Assembly: GCA_947446155.1 (NCBI GenBank)
Contig: CANFFZ010000054.1
Span: 1-12,557, forward strand
DNA length: 12,557 nucleotides
Source: Chloroflexota bacterium
GTDB taxonomy: Bacteria > Chloroflexota > Dehalococcoidia > UBA2979
Reading direction: 5' to 3'
The position numbers were made by a program, and so were the translations under genes. Of this stretch, positions 6,317-11,462 are shown piece by piece. The notes under the pieces were generated by a model. It searched no databases, had not been told where the DNA came from, and was given only the letters and a program-made list of their open reading frames with translations. Positions within the stretch are counted from its first letter, which is position 1. Every line of letters begins with the position of its first letter.

Positions 6317-7936
6317 CTACCGCTTCGGCTCCACCCGCCACTCCGAGGCCAGCCACGCCGCATTAAACTCGAACGCATCGAACGCGTACCCGCGCAGCGT
6401 GCTCGCCACCGTCGCGTAGTCCGGCGGCGCGGACAGCGGGAACATCGCCGGCACCTCGTCGAACAGCACCCGCTGCGCCGCCCGCGCTCGCTCGCCTCGC
6501 CGCACCGGGTCGATCTCCGCGAACGCCTTGCGCGCCTCCGCGTCATACTTCGGGCTGGAGAATCCCCACAGCGAGAAGTTCCCCGGTAACCCCCCCGACA
6601 GGTGCAGCCTCAGCCCGATATCCGGCGTTCGCATCTCGTCGAACTCGACCAGCGCTCCCTCAAAGTCCCCTGCGAGGAACAACACCTCCCAGTCCGCCGC
6701 CGGCAATAGCCGCACTCGAGGTACAAAGCCCGCCTCACGCAACTGCCGCTCGATCAGTTGCGCCATCGCGCGCGTCACTGGCCGGTTCGCCCCTTCGAGC
6801 GCAAACGACAACTCGCGCTGGCCCGCGGCCTCGAGTAACTGCTTCGCCTCGCCGGGGTTGTGCTGATACAGCGGATGCTTGGCCAGTTCCGACTCGGGAA
6901 TCGCATCCGTGCGATGTGCCGGGCTGACCGGCCCGCTCAGCACTCCGCCCTCCAGCGCCGCGAGCGCCTTCCGGTCGAGCGCCAGCGAGACCGCTTGCCG
7001 CACTCGCGCGTCACGCATCGCCGGCACCGCCCGTGCCTGCGATCCGCCGCCCTTCTGCGGCGCGAGCGAGAATCCCAGCCCGCGCATCCGCCGCGAGGTG
7101 CGCCGCAACGCTGTCGCCGCGATGTCCGCCTGCGGTGTGCCTGATTCCTGTTCCGTGCTGCCCGCCGTGTGCAGTGCGACCTCTAACTCCCCGCGCGTCA
7201 CCGCCGCCGCAGGATCGCGAGACGGCCCGCCGGCGAGCACCTGCACCCGCTCCAGCAGCGGCAACTCACTCCGGTGATACAGCGGGTTCGCTACCAGCGC
7301 CGTACCCGCCTCCTCTCGTGCCACAGGCACGAACGGCCCGCTGCCCAGCAGTGCGCCAGTCACCGCGTACGTGGCCGTCGCCGCGCGCACCCCTCCGGTC
7401 TGCACGTCCGCGAGGTAGTCGAACAGCAGGCTGAACGGCGCGCGCATCCGAAGCACCACCGTCTGCTGGTCGGGCGCCTCGACCCGATCGACGACCGACG
7501 CGAACAGGTAGTCGCCGGTCTGCCCGCGCACCGCGAAGTCCCGCCGCACGCCTTCCGCCGTGAGCGCCGAGGCCAGCCCGTCTTTGTCCGCATGGAACCG
7601 CAGCCCGTCGCGCAACCGCACAGTGGCCGTCAGCCCGTCGTTCGTCACCTCAAACCCACGCGCCAGGTCGCCGTGTACCTTCCCCGTCCGCGGATCGAGC
7701 GCCACAAGCCGCGAGTACACCGCGTCGCTCAAGCCCACCGGGTCGCCCGAGGCCGCTGTCATCCCGATCCGCACGCTCCCCTGCCGCCGCCCCGACGGCG
7801 CGGACGGCGGCGGCGACAGCATCGACCGCGACCCATCGCCCCCGCACGCGGCCAACAGCGCACCCACCGCCATCCCGCCCCCGAGGCGGAGCGAGGCGCG
7901 GAGCAGAGCGCGGCGGCTGTGCGCGGTGATTGTCAT
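6317..7936 (-). CDS. Lipoprotein ABC-type solute-binding protein, peptide/nickel family (SBP_bac_5)
   Basis: A 539-aa extracytoplasmic binding protein. The N-terminus has a twin-arginine-like SRRALLRAS stretch, a hydrophobic region and a lipobox, GALLAAC, with the lipidated Cys at residue 31 followed by Gly-Gly-Asp, so it is likely exported (possibly by Tat) and membrane-anchored. Family hallmarks are ARGFEVTNDGLTATVRLRDG then LRFHAD (92-116), the MRAPFSLLFDYL region, and VRQAVSLALDRKAL (312-325). The frame is open to ATG 7975, but ATG 7936 gives the best signal peptide; neither has a clear Shine-Dalgarno. No ABC permease or ATPase gene is beside it, so the partner transporter must be elsewhere or absent. 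Ligand unknown. It is convergent with the glc operon and divergent from the Rieske-like gene at 8052. Confidence 0.88.
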   Translation of the reverse strand: MTITAHSRRALLRASLRLGGGMAVGALLAACGGDGSRSMLSPPPSAPSGRRQGSVRIGMTAASGDPVGLSDAVYSRLVALDPRTGKVHGDLARGFEVTNDGLTATVRLRDGLRFHADKDGLASALTAEGVRRDFAVRGQTGDYLFASVVDRVEAPDQQTVVLRMRAPFSLLFDYLADVQTGGVRAATATYAVTGALLGSGPFVPVAREEAGTALVANPLYHRSELPLLERVQVLAGGPSRDPAAAVTRGELEVALHTAGSTEQESGTPQADIAATALRRTSRRMRGLGFSLAPQKGGGSQARAVPAMRDARVRQAVSLALDRKALAALEGGVLSGPVSPAHRTDAIPESELAKHPLYQHNPGEAKQLLEAAGQRELSFALEGANRPVTRAMAQLIERQLREAGFVPRVRLLPAADWEVLFLAGDFEGALVEFDEMRTPDIGLRLHLSGGLPGNFSLWGFSSPKYDAEARKAFAEIDPVRRGERARAAQRVLFDEVPAMFPLSAPPDYATVASTLRGYAFDAFEFNAAWLASEWRVEPKR

Positions 7937-8051
7937 AGTGCGGGTCTGTGTCTCATTCTGCAGGGCGGGCGTCATCGTAGCGGCGCCACTGCGGCCCTCG
8001 CCACCACCGCCCGTGATGGCACATCCGCCCCCCGCCCTCTACCGTCGAGGC

Positions 8052-8591
8052 ATGCAAGAGATGCGCGAGCAACGCGACACCGATTCCGGCTCTGGCGATG
8101 GGCCGCCTGATCGGGCAAAGCCACGCAGCACCGTCCGTGTCCTCGGCAGCCTCGCCCTTATCGTGTTGATCGGCGGATTCATCTTCGTCCAGTGCCTGCG
8201 CGCCTGGGCCAGCAGCGCCCCGCCCCGCACACTGGATATACCCCGCTCGGAACTGACTGCCAACATCCCGAAGTTCTACGCGCTCCCGACCATGGGCGCC
8301 TTTGGCACCCAGACCCACGGCGTTTGGATCACCCTCCAGCCGGACGGCACGGCGCTCGCCTTCTCATCACGCAACCCCGGACAGCAATGTTATGTCGGCT
8401 TTCGCCCCGACCTCGCCGTAAAGGCCGGTGAGGGCCTCTACCGCGAGGCCTGCGCCGGTTCCACCTTCGCCCGCGACGGTCGCGCCCTCTCCGGCCCCAC
8501 CCCTCGTGGCCTCGACCGCTACCCCACCCGAGGTACCCAGAACCGCATCATCGTCGACCTCGAACGCATCCAACCCGGCCCAGCGCGTTAG
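8052..8591 (+). CDS. Membrane-anchored Rieske-fold protein lacking the [2Fe-2S] ligands
   Basis: A 179-aa protein: a charged cytoplasmic N-terminus (1-26), one transmembrane helix (about 28-49), then an extracytoplasmic domain. The C-terminal half matches the Rieske fold: a VWITLQPDGTALAFSSRNP strand region, CYVGFRPD, then CAGSTFARDGRALSGPTPRGLDRY (134-157), the usual GS-x-F-x-x-x-G-x-x-x-x-GP-x-PR-x-L signature. In true Rieske proteins the ligands lie in C-x-H-x-G-C and C-x-C-H. Here these align as N108-P-G110-Q-Q-C113 and E132-A-C134-A135, so all four cluster ligands are replaced while the two disulfide cysteines (C113, C134) remain. A [2Fe-2S] cluster is therefore not expected. ATG 8061 is an alternative start with GAGG ten bases upstream. 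Function unknown; no cytochrome b gene is nearby. Confidence 0.75.
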   Translation: MQEMREQRDTDSGSGDGPPDRAKPRSTVRVLGSLALIVLIGGFIFVQCLRAWASSAPPRTLDIPRSELTANIPKFYALPTMGAFGTQTHGVWITLQPDGTALAFSSRNPGQQCYVGFRPDLAVKAGEGLYREACAGSTFARDGRALSGPTPRGLDRYPTRGTQNRIIVDLERIQPGPAR

Positions 8592-8618
8592 CCTCGCTGC
8601 TACCGATCTGTTTCGGCT

Positions 8619-8655
8619 CCCCTCTCCCGCTTAGGGAGAGGAGTTGGGGGTGAGG
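8619..8655. repeat. Palindromic repeat with G-rich tail in a convergent gap (copy 1)
   Basis: CCTCTCCC (8621-8628) and GGGAGAGG (8634-8641) form an 8-bp hairpin with a five-base loop, followed by TTGGGGGTGAGG up to the base before the sufT stop. It occupies much of the 64-bp gap between the convergent Rieske-like gene and sufT. The hairpin-plus-GGGGGTGAG layout recurs at 10822-10861. There is no T-run, so any terminator role would be non-canonical. Confidence 0.75.
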
Positions 8656-9012
8656 TCACCAGATCCCCAGCGCCAGCTTCACCTCATCCGAGGCCATCGT
8701 CCGCGGATCCCACGGCGGATCCCACACGAGGTTCACCTCGACATCTTCGATGCCCTCCAACTGCGTCAGCAGGTGGTACGCCTGCCCCTGGATCATCGGG
8801 CCGATCGGACAGCCCGGCGACGTCAGAGTCAGGTCGATCGACACCGTGCCGTAGTCATCCAGCGTCACGTTGTACACGAGTCCTAGGTCGACGATACCCA
8901 TGTGCAGTTCCGGATCCTGCACCTGCTTGAGCACCTCCCAGAGCTGCTCAACCTTCACCGGTCCTTCTTGCTCGTCGGCCTCAACCGCTTGCGTCTCACC
9001 ATCGGTAGTCAT
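8656..9012 (-). CDS. sufT: SufT/MIP18-like iron-sulfur assembly protein (DUF59)
   Basis: A 118-aa cytoplasmic DUF59/MIP18-family protein, a factor in maturation of Fe-S proteins and the usual last gene of Gram-positive-type suf operons. Conserved features are DPEL at 33-36, IVDLGLVYNV (40-49), LTLTSPGCPIGPMI (61-74, with the conserved C68), VNLVWDPPWDP (93-103) and a C-terminal KLALG. The first 20 residues are acidic and poorly conserved. ATG 9012 is preceded by AAGGAG (9025-9020, inside the end of sufU) at seven bases. sufU ends four bases upstream, so the two are co-transcribed. The PaaD branch of this family acts in phenylacetate breakdown, but the suf context excludes that here. Confidence 0.92.
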   Translation of the reverse strand: MTTDGETQAVEADEQEGPVKVEQLWEVLKQVQDPELHMGIVDLGLVYNVTLDDYGTVSIDLTLTSPGCPIGPMIQGQAYHLLTQLEGIEDVEVNLVWDPPWDPRTMASDEVKLALGIW

Positions 9013-9016
9013 TGAT

Positions 9017-9511
9017 CTACTCCTTCCCCTCGTCCGTCGTCACCGGCGCCGAGGCGTCCACGGTTCTGTCCTTCAGCGCCTGCTCCAGCGTCTTCCAACC
9101 CAGCGACGCGCACTTCACGCGCACCGGGAATTTCGCCACTCCGGCCAGTGCCTCAATGTCGCCCACTTCGTCTGGCGGCGCTTCGCCCGTGAGCATCATC
9201 GTCTGGAACGTGCCCACCGCCGCCAGCGCCTCGTCCGCCGTCCGCCCGTATACGAACGCCGCCATCATTGAGGTGGATGCCTGCGAAATCGAGCACCCCG
9301 TCCCCGTGAATGCAACATCTTCGATGCGCCCGTCGGCGCTCACGCGCGCCTCTACCGTCACCTGGTCGCCGCACAACGGGTTCGCCCCATCCGCTTTCCG
9401 GTTGGCGTCATCGAGGTGTCCTTTGTGCCGGGGCTTCCGGTAGTGATCCAGCAGAATGTCCCGGTAGAGGTCATCCAGCTGCGGCGTCGCGCGGCCCGTC
9501 GTCTCAGGCAT
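9017..9511 (-). CDS. sufU: Fe-S cluster assembly sulfur-transfer protein SufU
   Basis: A 164-aa SufU-type NifU/IscU-fold protein. It accepts persulfide sulfur from SufS through a zinc-bound cysteine site and hands it to the SufBCD scaffold. Ligand motifs are NPLCGD (C47, D49), GTGCSISQAS (C73) and FPVRVKCASLGWKTLEQAL (C134). The extra stretch between GCSISQAS and KFPVRVKC (about residues 85-125) is characteristic of SufU versus IscU. The N-terminal LDDLYRDILLDHYRKPRHKG is also typical. ATG 9511 lies inside the end of sufS (8-nt overlap), indicating coupled translation. The C-terminal 15 residues are acidic and variable. Confidence 0.95.
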   Translation of the reverse strand: MPETTGRATPQLDDLYRDILLDHYRKPRHKGHLDDANRKADGANPLCGDQVTVEARVSADGRIEDVAFTGTGCSISQASTSMMAAFVYGRTADEALAAVGTFQTMMLTGEAPPDEVGDIEALAGVAKFPVRVKCASLGWKTLEQALKDRTVDASAPVTTDEGKE

Positions 9512-10787
9512 GCACGCCTCCGAAATAGCGCACGACTTCGCGCATCGCGTCGACCAGTGCGTCGATCTCCGCGCGCGTGTTGTAGATGTAGAACGAAGCC
9601 CGCGCCGTCGCCGGTATCTCCAGGCGGGCCATCACCGGCTGCGCACAGTGGTGCCCGGCCCGGATCGCCACGCCATACGAGTCCAGCACCTGCCCGATGT
9701 CGTGCGGATGTACGCCTTCGAGGCCGAACGAAACCACCCCGCCCCGGATGCTCCGGTCAATCGGCCCGTATAGCGTGACCCCGGGCACATCGACCATCCG
9801 GTCGAGCGCGTAATCCAGCAACTCGCGCTCGTGCGCGCGCACCGCCTCCATGCCCAGCGCTTCGAGGTACTCGATGGCTGTCCCGAACGCGATCGTGTCC
9901 GCAATGTTTGGCGTCCCCGCCTCGAACTTGTGCGGCACATCGTTCCACGTTGAGTGTTGCATCGTCACCGACAAGATCATGTCGCCACCGCCCATGAACG
10001 GCGGCATCGCCTCCAGCAACTCCATACGCCCCCACAGCACGCCCACGCCGGTCGGCCCCAGCATTTTGTGCGCTGAGAACGCCAGGAAGTCCGCACCCAT
10101 CGCATACACGTCCGTCGGCAGGTGCGGTACGCCCTGCGCCCCATCCACCAGCACAATCGCGCCCTGCGCGTGCGCCAGAGCCGCCAACTCCGCCACCGGC
10201 ACGATCGTCCCGAGGGCATTCGACATCTGCGTGATCGCGAGCAACTTCGTCTTCGGCCCGATCAGCCGCTTCGCCGCCGCCATATCCAGCGTGCCGTCCT
10301 GCAGCATCGGGATGTACCGCAGCACCACTCCAACATCGTCTCGCAGCATCTGCCACGGCACGATGTTGGAGTGGTGCTCAATCTCTGAGATCACGATCTC
10401 ATCCCCGGCTACGAGGTTCGCGCGCGCCCACGTGTGCGCCACCAGGTTGATCGATTCTGTCGTGTTGCGCGTCCAGATGATCTCGCACGGATCCTTGGCA
10501 CCAATGAACCGCGCGACGATCTCACGCGCCCCCTCGTACGCCGCCGTCGCCTCCTGCGAGAGGGTGTGGACCCCTCGGTGTACGTTCGCGTTGTAGTCGC
10601 GGTAGTACCGCGTCAACTCTGCGATCACTTGCACCGGCTTTTGCGATGTGGCCGCGTTATCAAGGTACACCAACGTCTTCCCGTTGACCTCGCGCTTCAA
10701 GATCGGGAAGTCCCGCCGGATCGCGTCAAGGTCGTACACCCGGTGCACATTGGCATCCGTGCCATAGTTGAAGGATTGCCTCATCAT
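9504..10787 (-). CDS. sufS: Cysteine desulfurase SufS
   Basis: A 427-aa PLP-dependent class V aminotransferase-fold enzyme that takes sulfur from cysteine, leaving alanine, and loads it onto SufU. Key residues are visible: H139 in EIEHHSNIVPW, D215 in VLVDGAQG, the PLP lysine K241 in FSAHKMLGPTG, and the catalytic persulfide C381 in RAGHHCAQP, in the short RxGHHCAQP loop of the SufS type rather than IscS. The usual N-terminal YDLDAIRRDFPIL appears at residue 18, so the first 16 residues are an extension; GTG at residue 17 is an alternative start. ATG 10787 is favoured because GAGG lies ten bases upstream and the frame overlaps the preceding bridging ORF stop. Expected length for the family is about 405-415 aa. 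Confidence 0.95.
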   Translation of the reverse strand: MMRQSFNYGTDANVHRVYDLDAIRRDFPILKREVNGKTLVYLDNAATSQKPVQVIAELTRYYRDYNANVHRGVHTLSQEATAAYEGAREIVARFIGAKDPCEIIWTRNTTESINLVAHTWARANLVAGDEIVISEIEHHSNIVPWQMLRDDVGVVLRYIPMLQDGTLDMAAAKRLIGPKTKLLAITQMSNALGTIVPVAELAALAHAQGAIVLVDGAQGVPHLPTDVYAMGADFLAFSAHKMLGPTGVGVLWGRMELLEAMPPFMGGGDMILSVTMQHSTWNDVPHKFEAGTPNIADTIAFGTAIEYLEALGMEAVRAHERELLDYALDRMVDVPGVTLYGPIDRSIRGGVVSFGLEGVHPHDIGQVLDSYGVAIRAGHHCAQPVMARLEIPATARASFYIYNTRAEIDALVDAMREVVRYFGGVHA

Positions 10788-10900
10788 CGCTTCACATCCT
10801 CAAGACAGATGAGTCTCTGATCTCCTCCCCCTTGAGGGGGAAGGGCTGGGGTGGGGGTGATCGGCGCGACAGGGACGACCGGGAGATGCACGAAAGCCAT
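10784..10900 (-). CDS. 38-aa bridging ORF built largely from a palindromic repeat
   Basis: ATG 10900 overlaps the ferredoxin stop (TGATG), and TGA 10786-10784 overlaps the sufS ATG (ATGA). The product reads through the palindromic repeat, giving ITPTPALPPQGGG, a telltale translation of such intergenic elements, followed by DQRLICLEDVKR. I see no domain, signal or membrane segment. It is probably not a functional protein; its possible role is to carry ribosomes from the ferredoxin gene to sufS. Confidence 0.25.
   Translation of the reverse strand: MAFVHLPVVPVAPITPTPALPPQGGGDQRLICLEDVKR
10822..10861. repeat. Palindromic repeat with G-rich tail inside the suf operon (copy 2)
   Basis: TCCCCC (10826-10831) and GGGGGA (10836-10841) form a hairpin around TTGA, followed by AGGGCTGGGGTGGGGGTGA. 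Orientation and layout match the element at 8619-8655, though the sequence diverges. It sits in the 112-bp gap between the Rieske ferredoxin gene and sufS, and it leaves a reading frame open on the - strand. Confidence 0.75.
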
Positions 10901-11223
10901 CACGGCAGCACCCCCGCCTCGCAGTCCACGTACACCGCGTCCCCATCCACCGTCACCGGATACGACCGCACGCTCTTCACGGCCGGCAGCGTTAGCACTT
11001 TCCCCGTCCGTGCATCGAAGGCCGCGCCATGCCTCGGGCACAACACCCGATCGCCGCGCAAACGGCCCTCACCCAACGGTCCGCCGTCATGCGTGCACAC
11101 ATTGTCGATCGCATGCAGCGTCCCGCCGATGTTGCTCAGCGCCAGCGACCGCCCGCCGCACTCCACAACACGCATCTCGCCTTCCGGCATATCCGGCGCC
11201 CCTGCCACCCGCTCCCCACTCAT
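10900..11223 (-). CDS. Rieske-type [2Fe-2S] ferredoxin of the suf operon
   Basis: A 107-aa soluble Rieske ferredoxin similar to the non-haem dioxygenase ferredoxin/NirD group. The cluster ligands are complete: C43 and H45 in NVCTHDGGPL, C62 and H65 in VLCPRHGAAFD, followed by ARTGKVLTLPAVKSVRSYPV. The absence of the extra disulfide cysteines and of any membrane helix separates it from cytochrome bc Rieske proteins. The frame is open to 11268, but ATG 11223 is chosen because it overlaps the upstream bridging frame (ATGA) and fits the family length. A ferredoxin of this type is commonly found after sufD in actinobacterial suf operons. It may supply electrons for cluster assembly or be a client; its partner is not established. 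Confidence 0.92.
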   Translation of the reverse strand: MSGERVAGAPDMPEGEMRVVECGGRSLALSNIGGTLHAIDNVCTHDGGPLGEGRLRGDRVLCPRHGAAFDARTGKVLTLPAVKSVRSYPVTVDGDAVYVDCEAGVLP

Positions 11224-11462
11224 TTCGCGATGCTCATCGCCCGCTGAGGCAAACCGATCACATCCCAACGGCGCGCAACCGTCCGCAAAGACACGGAACG
11301 GGCCGCCACGAGAAGGGTGAGCCTGCTAGTGAACCATGGTGCCGTCGACCCTTGCGCAGCGACTTCCGGAGACAGGGGGTAAGGGGGATAAGCGGCCGCT
11401 ACACCCTCGCCAACCAGCGTCGTTGAAACCACCTCGAACGGCCGGTCCCCGCGCACGATCAC
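11220..11462 (-). CDS. Hypothetical 80-aa bridging ORF between sufD and the ferredoxin gene
   Basis: GTG 11462 overlaps the sufD stop (GTGA), and TGA 11222-11220 overlaps the ferredoxin ATG (ATGA). The translation begins VIVRGDRPFEVVSTTLVGEG, passes through repeat-like sequence (YPPYPLSPE) and ends GLPQRAMSIAK. It matches no family I know and has no clear membrane segment. It is the only reading frame filling this 235-bp gap. It may be a short genuine gene, a decayed one, or spacer that permits coupled translation. I see no other gene or hairpin with a T-run in the gap. Confidence 0.3.
   Translation of the reverse strand: MIVRGDRPFEVVSTTLVGEGVAAAYPPYPLSPEVAAQGSTAPWFTSRLTLLVAARSVSLRTVARRWDVIGLPQRAMSIAK
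11316..11336 (+). repeat. Degenerate copy of the GGTGAGCCTG...AACCA repeat core
   Basis: GGTGAGCCTG (11316-11325) and AACCA (11332-11336) match the core of the element at 1042-1059, but the middle is CTAGTG instead of TCG, which destroys the original hairpin geometry. Fifteen bases are shared in the same order. It may be an old, decayed repeat copy or coincidence. Confidence 0.4.

Noticed and set aside
6290..6340. Terminator between the convergent glc operon and binding-protein gene
   Set aside because: The genes are three bases apart and I see no strong hairpin with a T-run.
9850..10596. 248-aa reading frame on the + strand opposite sufS
   Set aside because: SufS is unmistakable on the other strand, with PLP lysine and catalytic cysteine in place.
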